Source of the DNA: Leptodontidium sp. MPI-SDFR-AT-0119
Lineage: Eukaryota; Ascomycota; Leotiomycetes; Helotiales; Leptodontidiaceae
Reading direction: 5' to 3'
Length of the DNA stretch: 64,000 nt
Assembly: GCA_020726505.1 (NCBI GenBank)
Contig: JAHLEZ010000006.1
Location: forward strand, 1,364,001 to 1,428,000
Below are positions 23,140-34,467 of this stretch, piece after piece. Every line of letters starts with the position of its first letter. Positions within the stretch are counted from its first letter, which is position 1. The position numbers were made by a program, and so were the translations under genes. The notes under the pieces are model-generated. The model did not search any database. It was given only the letters and a program-made list of their open reading frames with translations, and had not been told where the DNA came from.

Positions 23140-23764
23140 AGCTGGGAAATTCTTGTGTTGGGTGTACTCCATCCATAAACTTCGCTCGCGTCGAGCAAGT
23201 GAGTGATTGCCCAACCCCTACAGGGAAATGAGGCTATCTTGGCAAAGTAAAGAAAAATATACAGCATCTTCAATCGACATTCGAAGCTCAACGGATGCCA
23301 AGATTCTCTTAATACCCCGTAGGAGCTAACTGTCCCGGACTCTTGAGCTTTGCTGGAGAACCAACATACGTACCATCATAGACTCCCATGAATATTACTA
23401 CCTACCGTTAAAATTGGCATTTAACTATGCTTTCTCTGGTGACAAATACCTGAGGATTATCCAGAAAATGACAGGCATGTAACACGACCATGTGACCTGT
23501 GAACACATCATGTGCTGACTCCTTCAGCCGCACGTCAACGCAGCCCTCACACCTTCATCCTGTAGCGTGCCCAAAACTCAGCAACAGACTACGGGTCTTC
23601 TGATATCCATTTAATCTGATATGTCAGCGCTTCGGACTCTGTGACTACCGGCAGACACACTTTTGACCTTTTGAGCCGGCGACGTGAGGCTTTCTCTGAC
23701 TCGATTCGCGGACACTCGATCAACTCAACTGCCCTTCGTCACTCTCGCCTTGAGTAGCTACGAC
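23140..23764. other. intergenic stretch, HET gene promoter
   Basis: No gene supported. The frame of the downstream HET gene is open back to 23684 without an ATG, so the start was set at 23765. Confidence 0.4.
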
Positions 23765-25651
23765 ATGCCTGGGGACTTTCAATACACGAGTCTCAAGAAT
23801 CCTGAATCGGATTTAAGGCTCATCCAGATCGCCTCGGGACAGCACGGCGATGACTTGAAATGCACGATCACTGTACATTCCAAGCACTCCCTAAAACGCA
23901 CAAAGTACAATGCTCTCTCCTACACTTGGGGAGATGTGGCTGTCAAGGTCCCGATTTCACTAAATGGTAGGATCTGCTTCGTCACGCCTAACCTGGAAGG
24001 AGCTCTACGGAATCTGAGATGTTTGACCCCAGCAGAAAGAGGAAAGCAGTTGCCTCTGTGGGTGGACGCCATATGTATCAATCAAAATGATAGAGAGGAA
24101 AGAGATAATCAAGTTCGGCGTATGAAAGACATTTATCAGAGCGCCGAATGGGTGACAATCTGGCTTGGGTAAGCCGTCCTTGGATGCCGACTCTCACACC
24201 ATGTACCCAGCTTACTTACTGAATTCCCGGATAGGAACTACTACGAACCCTGCGACGACAGAATTCTCATCAATGAAGCCAAATGGGGTATCGAAAATCC
24301 GGGAAGAGGCTCAGAGATGGATACTGCAGAGGCTACTAGGCTTGCTCTGTGCCTGGGATACATGCTTGATGATCCATCAAAAGACCAGACATTTTTGGAT
24401 GGCACTAAGACTTATCCGCCCGAAGTCGAGAACATCAAAGCTTGGGTTCAGCTGTCTAGGCTATTCCAGAGAGCATGGTTTGAACGACTCTGGGTCATAC
24501 AAGAGATAAGCGTGTCTCAACGAGCGATGGTTCTGTGCGGAAAATATATGATACTCTGGCCTCAGCTTGAGAAGGCCGCAAAATACATCCTTCGGCCAAG
24601 GGGTATCCCAGTCCCGCCTCGCATTCAGAAGATCCTTCCCCTGATGGGGGCCCATAGAATGACTCAGGTTTCTATCAAGTCAATGTGGAATGTGGATGAG
24701 AAGAATATCTTGACAATTCTTCACACCACTCAAGATACAAAGTGTCTCGATCCCAGGGACAGACTATACGCCATTCTGGGAATTATCGAAGATAAAGAAG
24801 ATGTCGAGATCGATTATTCGATTCCTGTGGAGCAGGTCTACAGGAATTGGGCCGAGAAGAGAATCCGGCGAACGAATACCTTGGATATCCTCAGCGCATG
24901 TGCGGATTCGAGTAGACTCGGCGATTTACCTTCCTGGGTTCCTGATCTTCGACGTCCCTTTGGTCAGGACAAGCCACTATGGATTTTCGATCATACAGCA
25001 AGGAAAAAAGACTTCCCTTCTCTCCAAACATACACTCGACACTTCTTGCAGTCGGATGGAAAGTGCAGAGGTTTGCAGATCTCACAAGATGGACTTACTC
25101 TATCGGTTCACGGCTATCAAGCTGGGGTTATTCGCCACCTTAGCATCATTGGAGACGTAGTAAGCAACCTACAAGACCCAACAGATCTGACAACTAGACT
25201 CCGGAGTGTATTGAACGAATGGAAAGACACAATACTTAAGTTGTATGGCCCTGGATTTCGCTTCGCAGACGTTGTACTGAGAACTTCTGAGCCGTGGGAC
25301 TTGTTGCCAGTACCTTTGGCCGAATTGACCCTGAATGCGTGGATGGAAAACAGTGTTTATGACGGGTCCCAGGATATTCGGGAATTTGAGCGACTTCTCT
25401 TTCCCAGGGTCCATGGCTGTCAAATATTTCTCACTTCCCGATTGAATGGAGGTGCAGTCCCCGGAGACTGTCAGGCGCAAGTCGGCGACGAAATTTGGAT
25501 CCTTTCAGGTGGCCTGACCCCATTCATACTTCGACGTCTCGGCCCAACCATGCATCGTTTGATATCGCCTTGCTACTTGTATGGGAGTATGGGATATTTC
25601 GTTAGGAAACAGGATACGACTGAAGAACTGAGAACAGTGACTCTGGTTTAA
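23765..25651 (+). CDS. HET-domain protein (heterokaryon incompatibility type), intact
   Basis: Cytoplasmic HET-domain protein; HET proteins trigger incompatibility cell death on non-self recognition between hyphae. Exons 23765-24168 and 24235-25651 give 1821 nt (606 residues). The N-terminal HET domain shows YNALSYTWGD, the PLWVDAICINQND block, QVRRMKDIYQSAEWVTIWLG and, after the intron, AWFERLWVIQE. The middle has DPRDRLYAILG and LPSWVPDL. The C-terminus carries GDEIWILSGGLTPFILR...SPCYLYG, common to the HET-6/het-E-like group. No lesion was found. It is divergent in sequence from the HET genes at 28.1-30.2 and 57.5-59.8 kb, so they are not recent duplicates. Confidence 0.9.
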
Positions 25652-25800
25652 ATATTTGTAACAAAGCCTGTATTTATCCTTGATTCACTGGCAGTCATTG
25701 CCCTGAAATTATTCTAAACTGCCTAGATTGCGATGCATTCCCGCGTGCTCAACCAGAGCTTTGGAACAAGCTTCAGATATCCAGTCCTGTAAAGTTGCCA

Positions 25801-27258
25801 TTAAGGCATCGGAAGTTCCCTCAACTCCTCTTCATCGCTCGAACGCCTCGGATCAGCGATTCGCGGTTCCGCACTATCCTTCTCTTCATGCTGGTATAAC
25901 TTCATGTTGACGAACATGGCAAACAGTCCAAGATCATACCCAATCCTCAATGCCCCTGCGGCTACAAACGCGATCCAGAACCGCTTCTGTCCAGCGAGAA
26001 TGCCTGTCACTGTAGGTCCAGCCGCGGATGCAAATGTTCTCAACACGCTCGTAATGCCCATGATCGCTGTGCGTTCTTCAGGCTTGACGACTGCTGCGAT
26101 GAAGGCTGCTCGAGGAGCCTGATCCATGTTGTTCAAGCCGGTTCGAATCATGAGGAGAATAACTGTTAGAGCGAGACTTGACGGGAATGGAAAGAACAAA
26201 ACTGCAGCGCTTGAAGGCAGATGAGTGAAGACCATTGTGTTGACGAGGCCCAGACGGCGACACAACGGCGATGCAAACATCGTCGAGATGAATGATAGGA
26301 AATAGCTGATAGATATTACATCTCCTAACGTCGACTTTTTCATGTGGAACTTCTGATCCATGTAATATGTCGTCAATGAGTACGGTGTCATTCCGTCCGC
26401 GAGAGAGTCGATAATGAGCAGGAACCAAAGCTTGTACATGGCAGAGCGAGTCTCTGTTGAGATTTGAGAGAAAAGCCTCTGCTTTTGGTCCTTCTGTGGC
26501 GGCTGATCAAGGCTTTGACGGCCGACTTCCTCCATCTCTTGGCTCTCGTCATCTTCCAGTAAAACCTCTGCTTCTTCTTTGGTCGTATCTTCTGTCTTTT
26601 GAATTTCGCATTTGTCGCTTAGCAATGCCATGAATATCAAATTGACCACCCCTACTCCAGAGTAGACCCAAAACACAGCATGATAAGCGTCGATAAGTGT
26701 CCAGCCTTTCAAGTGTTGAAGGTAATGAATAACACGACCGCTGGACTCCGTGCCCATCGACTGACCCAAAGTCGCCACTGTCACGTACCACGAAAGCACA
26801 TCGGGTCGGGTATTCGGGCTTGTGAGACTCGACAATATCGATTCCTCGATGGCACGGAAAGGTCCAAAATCTCCACCAGTTGCGCTGACAACACCAACCA
26901 CGGCAGCAAAGAGCAAAATCCAATAGTTCTCGAACAGGGCAAACATCGCTCCAGACAAAACCATCATTATAGATCCGCCGATGAGCACCCTTCGTCGACC
27001 AACCCGGTCTGCAATCGCGGTGAGAACGACCGACAACAACACATCCCCAAGAAGAGTCCAGGTCATGAAAAGTCCAATATATGTGTCGGAAAATTTAAGC
27101 TCGGAGAAGAATAGAGCGAGGATGAGGGCAACCGTGCCAAAAGCCATCATCCGGCAACATCGCGCTGCAATGATGAACCAGGCATCTCGACCTGTGTCGT
27201 AGAGAGAGTGCAGGCCGAGTTCTCGGTAGAGCCATTTGAGATGGACGAGTACGGCCAT
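25801..27258 (-). CDS. major facilitator superfamily transporter
   Basis: Single-exon 485-residue membrane transporter with about 12 hydrophobic segments. The loop between helices 2 and 3 has the MFS signature ADRVGRRRVLIGG. A long acidic, Gln/Glu-rich cytoplasmic loop near the middle (about residues 220-260) separates the two halves. The N-terminal part also has GGDFGPFRAIEESIL, typical of a fungal MFS subgroup with unknown substrate. The true ATG is at 27258; the triplet just before it is GTG. It is convergent with the HET gene ending at 25651, with only 149 bp between them. Confidence 0.85.
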   Translation of the reverse strand: MAVLVHLKWLYRELGLHSLYDTGRDAWFIIAARCCRMMAFGTVALILALFFSELKFSDTYIGLFMTWTLLGDVLLSVVLTAIADRVGRRRVLIGGSIMMVLSGAMFALFENYWILLFAAVVGVVSATGGDFGPFRAIEESILSSLTSPNTRPDVLSWYVTVATLGQSMGTESSGRVIHYLQHLKGWTLIDAYHAVFWVYSGVGVVNLIFMALLSDKCEIQKTEDTTKEEAEVLLEDDESQEMEEVGRQSLDQPPQKDQKQRLFSQISTETRSAMYKLWFLLIIDSLADGMTPYSLTTYYMDQKFHMKKSTLGDVISISYFLSFISTMFASPLCRRLGLVNTMVFTHLPSSAAVLFFPFPSSLALTVILLMIRTGLNNMDQAPRAAFIAAVVKPEERTAIMGITSVLRTFASAAGPTVTGILAGQKRFWIAFVAAGALRIGYDLGLFAMFVNMKLYQHEEKDSAEPRIADPRRSSDEEELRELPMP

Positions 27259-28140
27259 CACCAGAAATGTGATTCCAGAAAATGAGAGGAAGAGAGGTTA
27301 CGGAAGGTGGCGGTGAGTTAAGAGAGAGACAAGGTTAAGACTCATGCGAGCAGCTACTACCTAGATGACAAAAACTTGACTGCATGTTCTTCAGCACCTA
27401 TCCAGGGCTTCATTGGTAGGAATTGGTTGAGCTGCTTCAAAGGTGGGGTAGTCGTGGTGGGGTGAAGATGCTAAGAACGCCTGATTGTAAGTGGCTGAGA
27501 TCAACAGCATTCCTCCGACCTTCGAGCTTGCTGACATTTTCAAGATTCAAGGTCAAAAGCCCGCCAAGAATCCTACCCATAGCGTTGAGTTGAAAAATGA
27601 GCCTTGCTTTGAAACTTGGACATAGGGAACAAGTTAAGCACTTGCTGGGCAGACTCTGGGCTTTCCTAAGACATGTTCGCAACTCTGCTGAATACTTGAA
27701 GAAGGTATTCTCGGCAGCGGAAGACTTCTTCCGTAGCCAACAAGAAGCCCATAATTCGAATGTGCAGTGCTTTCGCCACAGCTGCGGAAAACTGAAAACG
27801 AGAGAATAGGTAAGACCAGATAAAAATTGGTGGTTTTTTCTTACCGTTATGTGTTGCCAGGAGTCGTGATGTAATGAAAAAGCTCGAAGTGTTTGTTTGG
27901 GACAAGTCCAAGCTGTTTCGAAAACTCAAACTCCCGCTTGTCCATGGTGTTAGACAAGTCTGGCTGCTCATTTGGCTTTGAAAAGCCTACTTTTGGTCAG
28001 AACAGAGACCCCAATGACGGCCGAATTACTTACACCGACAGGGAAAAAATACTCGCATGAAGTTGAACGTTCCAAAGAGAGTCGATGGGATGCCAGCTGA
28101 ACCCCAGTACCCAATAGCTGGAGGCAGTAATGTACCAAGA
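27259..28140. other. gene-free stretch
   Basis: Short open frames on both strands have no domain. It includes the MFS promoter and the 3' flank of the broken HET gene. Confidence 0.4.
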
Positions 28141-30173
28141 TCAAACCAGTCTTATTTCCATACGTCGTGCCAGGGGACCTGCCCAAAGATGTTGAACACT
28201 GTCCTTTACTAGAAGGAGACCCCGACGGACAAATGAGCCATCTACCAAACAGCAAAGTAAAGGTCCAACCTGATCTAGTCCTCTCCGGCCTAGATACAAG
28301 TACGCAAATTCTTCACTACCAAATTTCTGGAGGTCTTGCTCATCTTCACCGGGAATATCCCAATCTAGTGTGAGAACAGCTCCGCCGAATGGAATATGAG
28401 GGCCATCTGTTGATTTGAGAATAGTTCCAATGAACCGAAGATAACCCCTAAGAACATATCCAAGCGGTGCCGACTCGTTTGCAAGATTCAACGACCATGA
28501 CAGAAGCGGCGGATAATATTTGTCCAGTGGATTTTCATCGATGGCAAGGGTTACCAATGGACGAAAATGTGCTAGCCATGACCAGGATGGAGAGCTCAAG
28601 GACTGCTGAGCCAGCACATGTGGGACAATGTTGTCTGTTCGCTTCCAAAAAAGCTGCCTCATGATAGTGCTCTTCCAAAGTCCCGCGATGTACACGTCGC
28701 CCGAAACACGCTGGAGCTCATGAGCAACACCCGTTAAAGCGAAGAATCGATCCTGGGAAAACTTGAACTGACGACTTAGAAAAGCGGCTTGAATCCGCAG
28801 CCAAATACTGTCAGTTGATATGGCATCTCGAGATGGTATGTTGAAAATTGCTGGGGGAAGGCGTTCATGCAGTGGTGGGCGATAGAATGTGTGGCTTGTT
28901 GTCAGAGAATGGAATGGCTCTCCTCGACACTTCCATATCAGATCTTTTGAGCCGTAGTAAAGGATGCGCGGTGAGAGTAGCGATTCTTGCAATGTCCATC
29001 CACGTCTATCTAGGGGCTCGTCTGGCAGCTCTGGAGTCTCCGTGTGAATCCACAGTTTTCTGACTTCCCCGTTCGGCCCTACGAAGGCAGAGGTATTTGT
29101 GGAATCTGAATGTCTCCAAGGAATCCAACTCTCACGTCGGGCGATCGAGCAGCTGCGATGGTAACCGTTGCATTTTTGTAGATCATTCCCATGAGTTGTA
29201 TCTGATTCATCATGTCGCTTTCGTCGTCTTGAATGATACACAGCGAATCGACCCATAGATACCGCAGCCCTAGGGCCCGAGTAACCCGGATTGCATCCTG
29301 GATCGTGGCCGGCAGCTGAGACCAATCCCTTTGCGAGGGATCTTGAATCAGGTCGGCCGTGGTTACGAACGGGTGCGGAGGATCACCCCAGCAGTAGCTC
29401 AGTGCTGCATACTGGCCTCGCTCCCTTAACAGCCTCCTGTGGAGGGAAAGCCGTTGCGAGTTGTCATCAGAATTGACATCAATAACCCGGGTGGGCAGGC
29501 CGACGTCAAATTTCGAGGGGCAGTTCGATCCATGGGTCTCCAGACATTCTTTCAATTGTCGTCTTGTGTTTTCAGTTACATTTGTACTAGTGACTGATGT
29601 AGCGAGAGAGTGCGTGGCTGTATCTAAAAGAGTTGGCACACCTAGATTCATAAGTATGGGAAGCTAAATAGCAATGGGTTCTTACCATCATACATCAATG
29701 GGAGCAAACTACCAACTTCGTCTTCATCCACATATGAATGCAATTTGATGGACCTCGACAAATGCCCCAGACGACTGAAATGGCACTTTCGACCTCCGAC
29801 CTCCATATCTCCAGCCAACAAGAATGGCACCTAACACACGCACACCAGTAGATTTGAAGCCGATGCTATCTTTCAAGTCACACCGTGCAGATAAGACTGC
29901 CTGAATTTGGCGGTAGTCCTTGATGGGTTGCAGATGCCCTCCAGTCGCATCCTCAACAGATAATTTACCACTTGAAAGAAAGCCCCATAGTGTTTTGCAC
30001 AAAACGCAAGCTAATTCTGCTGATGCTCGAAGGTCATCATAACAATGATGACGGTACCCATCTCTGGAGATCAAGCTTTGAAGACCCGCTATTGTCGCTG
30101 TCATCTGCTTGCACTTTGAACAGAGAGTAACAGGCCACGAACACTCGTCAGAAGGAGAGCTTGAAGTATCCAT
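28141..30173 (-). pseudogene. HET-domain protein with two frameshifts
   Basis: HET-domain gene of the class with an N-terminal Cys-rich segment (LCSKCKQM, ACVLCKTLWG) followed by the HET core: YAALSYCWGD, ATIQDAIRVTRALGLRYLWVDSLCI, DMIYKNATVTIAAA, RRGWTLQESLLSPRILYYG. ATG at 30173, one clear intron (gtaaga...ctag, about 29687-29642), stop at 28141. The frame changes twice: near 29825-29840 (before the GDMEVGGRK segment) and near 29080-29100, where the frame ending in PLPS and a stop must jump to the frame reading FVGPNGEVRKLW. No GT-AG intron fits either site. Everything else reads smoothly, so the lesions are either recent pseudogenisation or two base-calling errors. Confidence 0.8.
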
Positions 30174-30739
30174 GAGGCCAGAGAATGATAGGTCCAGTGA
30201 ATTCGAGAGAATGGCGGGTAGATGAAGACTTCTCTGTTGAATCTTTCCAGACTTTGCCCACTTTGCCCAAGACCCAAGCCTTGTACGGCGTGCTTACCCA
30301 TAAGGTCTTTACGATAGGGTGAGGCTGCTTGGCCCCTGCAACGTGGTGTGGTGTCCATAAGGAACAGATTGATTTCGTCAGCGGCTCTTTCTCAGCAAAA
30401 CAAGGCACCTGGAACTTGATTAGACAGTGGAAAGCCGTGAAAGTTCTCAAAACGACTGTAACACGCAGAGGAGCACAAAGCTTCCCATCCGGGAGAGAAC
30501 CAAGCGACACGTGATAACAGACAAAACAGTGCAGAAAATGTGATTGACCTGGACGAACACAGAGACCTGTCCTGTATGTACGAACATGTACTTGAAAAAA
30601 GATTCCCCGGGGAAGAAGAAGCGAGTTGGAATTGGAATTATCGGTAATAGCAGCATGGAGGGAGCTGAGCCGAGCCGAGCTGAGCTGAAATGATGCGCCG
30701 GGAGGGCCCGCAATAAATTTTAGCGCCGCCGAAATCCAA

Positions 30740-30759
30740 GTCGCGTCGCTGGACGCGAC
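30740..30759. promoter_or_regulatory. CGCG dyad upstream of CDC45
   Basis: A perfect inverted repeat with 8-bp arms, GTCGCGTC and GACGCGAC, separated by GCTG. Each arm contains a CGCGTC/GACGCG core similar to sites of MBF/E2F-type cell-cycle regulators. It lies about 380 bp before the CDC45 start codon. Confidence 0.5.
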
Positions 30760-31000
30760 GATACGCGGGATAGCAGAGGAGAGGAAAGTCCAGTCCATTC
30801 GAACGATGCATCTCCAAAACCAAACACTGCTTTACCACAACAACCAAGCCAATTCACCAGCATAATACAACAAGGAACCTTCCAAAATAACCCAACTTCA
30901 CTGTCGTCTCTCACAGCCGAAAGGGATCATTCTCAACAGAATCATATCTATCTTTCGAATGGCAACATTCCTGCAGTAATCCGCTGTCTGGAAGTGTCAA

Positions 31001-31006
31001 ACGCGT
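31001..31006. promoter_or_regulatory. MCB element (ACGCGT) of CDC45
   Basis: A perfect MluI cell-cycle box 137 bp upstream of the CDC45 ATG. MCB boxes bind MBF in yeasts and drive G1/S expression of replication genes. Placement in front of a replication gene supports function. Confidence 0.6.
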
Positions 31007-31115
31007 CGACCCGCACTCCAAACCAACCCTATTCTACAGTGATACAAAGCCAAAGAAAGACTGTATTGAGCACAAAAAGATTCTTTCAACTTGCGGAGAC
31101 CTGGCATGATCGCAG

Positions 31116-31121
31116 ACGCGT
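31116..31121. promoter_or_regulatory. second MCB element (ACGCGT) of CDC45
   Basis: A second ACGCGT lies 22 bp before the CDC45 ATG. If the transcription start is upstream of it, this one would lie in the leader rather than the promoter. Confidence 0.45.
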
Positions 31122-31137
31122 CAAGTCTGCCATAGCA

Positions 31138-33840
31138 ATGTATCTACCACGATCCCTCCTCTCGACACTCTACCTCCATCTCCAGAAGACTCACCATCCT
31201 CTCTCCCCGCCAGTCCTCATTCTCGTTGCTCTTGAACCTGATGCGCTCTGTGGCTGCCGAATCCTGACCCAGCTTCTGAAACGCGACTACATACCCCATA
31301 AGATCCAACCCATTGCTGGTTATGGTGATCTGGAGAAGGCAGGCAAGAATGTCATTCAACCTATGATGGAGAGTAATGGTGGCAGTGGGGGGGTAGTGGT
31401 CTGTCTAGGAGTGGGAGGATTGGTCGACCTGGGTGGGCTGTTGGGCATTGATGGCGAAGAAGGGGGGAGCAGCTATGGAGGTGTGGAGGTTTGGGTTATT
31501 GATGCGCGTCGGCCATGGAATTTGGGAAATGTCTTCGGAGGCCACCCTCCACCAGCACAGATACAAGAGGGAGGAGAACTGGTTAACCAACCCCAGCTTG
31601 GAATCGACGGAGGGAAGATCTTGCGCAACTACAAACCGAGTAAAGGGGGCATTGTGGTTTTCGACGACGGAGATATTGAAGAGGATCTGACAGCAGAGAG
31701 AGACGCGTATCTTGCGCTGGTAGAGATGCCAGAAGTTGAGGAGGACGAGGATGATCTCGAGGGAAGTGATACAGAGGCTGAGGATGAGGAGGACGATTCA
31801 CCAGCAGATTCGCGGCCTGGGCAGAAACGTAAATCATGGACGGACCGAGACGAAGAAAACGAAAGCAGCGATGATGACGATCGACCACGACAGAGAAGAA
31901 GAAGTAATTCGGTATGGTTATTTCATATACTGGTGTCTTCACAACGCTAACCTCCACTGTAGTCAAGTCTAATTCCAGATTCTCCAACGCGTCCACGGCA
32001 GCGTGGTCTGCTTTCTCTCAATGGACCTGCAGCATTAACTTCAAGTGTGGGCTCACGCTCTGTCTCTCCTACTCCGGGCCAACCCCCCAAAGCACCTTCA
32101 GCACGAACTTTACGGCGCCGTTTGTTGAAGATCCGTCGGAAACACGAATCGGTCCTGCAAAAATACTACTCTCTTGGTGCGTCATACTCGGAGCCGATCT
32201 CATCAATGATGTACTCTTTGGCCTCAGAACTTGGCCGAGAAGACAATGATTTGCTCTGGATGACTATTGTCGGTGTTACGTCAATGGAACTGTACGGTCG
32301 TTCCTCTGTTGGTGTTGCAATTACAACACAGAAGATGTCTGCCTCTCCAAAAGGCTGGCTAGGCACTCGTGGATCAAGGATACGACAACTCTTGCGAGAC
32401 GAAGTTCGACGCCTGAATCCACCCGAGCTTTCCGATTCCAGCTTCAATTCGAATCGAAACACACTCCCAGAAAACAGTGGCATCATACCCACGACTGCAC
32501 GAAGTCCAACGGACACCAGCATTCGATTGTCTCCGGAGCCAAGGTTTCTCCTGATTAGGCACTGGAGTCTTTATGATAGTATGCTCCATTCTCCATACCT
32601 CTCAGCACGGTTGCACATTTGGTCAGAAAGCGGCAGAAAGCGACTGCACAAACTTCTTGCGAAGATGGGTGTCAGTCTTGTCCAATGCAAACAGAGCTAT
32701 ACACATATGGACATGGAACTGAAGAGGGGACTGCGGAGCAAGCTTCTGAAGTATTCAGACATGTATGGGCTCGACGACTTGGTTCCATCGGCAGATACTG
32801 ATGGTCGAGACCGTGGCGGTACAAAAGAGGGTTGGGGGTTTGTGAGAAGTTGGGGATGGCGAGCTACCCTGAGCGCTCAAGACGTCGGTGTTGTCGTTGG
32901 CGCATTGCTAGAGGTCGGCAAGAAGGCAGCTGCAACTCTCGTGGATGGTAGTAATGACCGGGGGAGAGATATCAAGGAGACTTCTGACGAAGATGGTACT
33001 CAAGAGGGCGAAGAATGGGTTGGTAGATTCTGGGATGCTTACGATGCTCTGGAAAAGTAAGTCCTCTACTAAAAACCCACGCTTACATTTCTAACATATC
33101 CTAGGATCGAGGAACTCAAAGCCGCTCTTCCCACTGCACAGCTGCTCCACCGAGCTATTCTTCGTACCGGGACTGGTATCATCGAGAAGAAGCAGATCCG
33201 GCATCTCAGAGCATTCCGAATGTGCGTGGTGAAAGAGGGACCAGATGTCATGCTGTTTACTCATCCTGCTGCATTGACGAAACTTGCCCTCTGGGTTGGT
33301 GAAGCTATTTCCGAGCAAGAACGTGAAACCAAAGGCAAGCTGAGCCACGGAGGACGGGGAACACCACTAGTTGTCGCCGGCTACAATGAAAAACGCGGTG
33401 TATATGTCGTGGTTGGTGCCGGAGGAGGTGGAGGTGGTGGAATGGGATTTGGCAATAAGCAAGCCGCAAAGGAACGGAAAGAGAAGCGGGAGGTTAAACT
33501 CAAAGCCCGCGAGCTCAAGAGGAAGAACAAGGAAAAGGTCCGAGAACAGAAGAAAGAAGCACGTCGCCTAGCCTTGGGAGACGATGAGGATGAGGAGGAC
33601 GAAACTGAGTCAGAAGGATCCGATTCCTCTTCCGACGATGATTCCGATGAGGACGAAGACGAGAAATCTCAAGTCCTTGGATTCGGCAGAAACAAATTCG
33701 GCAACGCGTTCCAAGAGGTAGTAGAAGAAACCAGCGCGAGAGTCAGAATCGACAGTTTTGAGCATTGCGTGGTAGAGGTCAAGAAGGAAGATTTGGCTGG
33801 GTTCCTAGAGAGCTTGAGCACTAAGACTCTTGTCGGATGA
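31138..33840 (+). CDS. cdc45: DNA replication initiation factor Cdc45
   Basis: Cdc45 is part of the CMG helicase (Cdc45-MCM-GINS) that unwinds DNA at replication forks. Exons 31138-31911, 31963-33056 and 33105-33840 total 2604 nt (867 residues), all in phase. The N-terminus MYLPRSLLSTLYLHLQ, the ALEPDALCGCRILTQLLKRD segment and WVIDARRPWNLGNVF are family hallmarks. A long acidic linker follows, then RRRLLKIRRKHESVLQKYYSLGASYSEPIS and conserved central blocks. The C-terminal part has a second charged insert (KERKEKRE... and DDEDEEDE) before FGNAFQEVVEETSARVRIDSFEHCVVEV. The charged inserts make it longer than yeast Cdc45 (about 650). Two MCB boxes sit upstream. Confidence 0.93.
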
Positions 33841-34467
33841 GCGGATTGCTGAGATGTAGATATGTGTTTATGACTTGTGCTTCATACGGGGCGCTCTTGG
33901 ATGTTTGCTCGGCATTGGCTGTATGGAGTAATGGCGGGTCCAAAGTAGACCCTTTGCTTGTTGATATTAAATGAAATGAAAACAATGGCTCATTCAGCCC
34001 TGGATCTTCAAACCGTTTAGCGAGATTCGGAAAAGGGGGCTTCGCCTGGCCGTACCCCGACTCCCGAGTATCTTTCCTCGCCTAAGGTACCTTTTGCCCT
34101 AGTTCCTACGTGCCAACCTACCTAGGCAGCTAGGTACTGTGCCTCGAGCCTAGGTGGAGTAAGTAATCAGCATGGCACTAATAAGCAACCCCGCATCCCC
34201 TCCCCGCTCCAACTCGAGGCAATCGATCTCCTCTTTGTACACTATGGGAGGGGGCACAAATTGCTTCCCTTGGGGGACAGAGGCTCGGCCGGGCACAAGG
34301 ATTAGCAAGTTAAATAGGTATCAAATGGAAGCTCTCTTTCCCTGACGTATTTCCTTCTCCTCTTCCTTTCCTTCCGAATCCACAACCCCTTCAAAGCTCG
34401 TTCCTGAGTTTCTTCTCCCTGTGGTTGATTTCCCTTCTTCCTGTCCGCATCGCGGACGTCTTTCAAG
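33841..34467. other. intergenic stretch
   Basis: 3' flank of CDC45 and promoter of the CoA ligase gene. It contains a short palindrome TACCTAG-GCAG-CTAGGTA near 34120-34136; similar CTAGGTA words recur elsewhere in the window (for example near 42210) with no known meaning. Confidence 0.4.

Larger units (their letters stand above)
30174..31137. other. divergent promoter region, broken HET gene / CDC45
   Basis: About 960 bp between the HET gene (minus) and CDC45 (plus). It contains the CG-rich dyad at 30740-30759 and two ACGCGT boxes nearer CDC45, reported separately, and a GAGCC/GAGCT tandem patch near 30664-30690. Confidence 0.5.

Noticed and set aside
24165..24509. 114-codon frame overlapping the first HET gene
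   Set aside because: Out-of-frame shadow crossing the HET intron.
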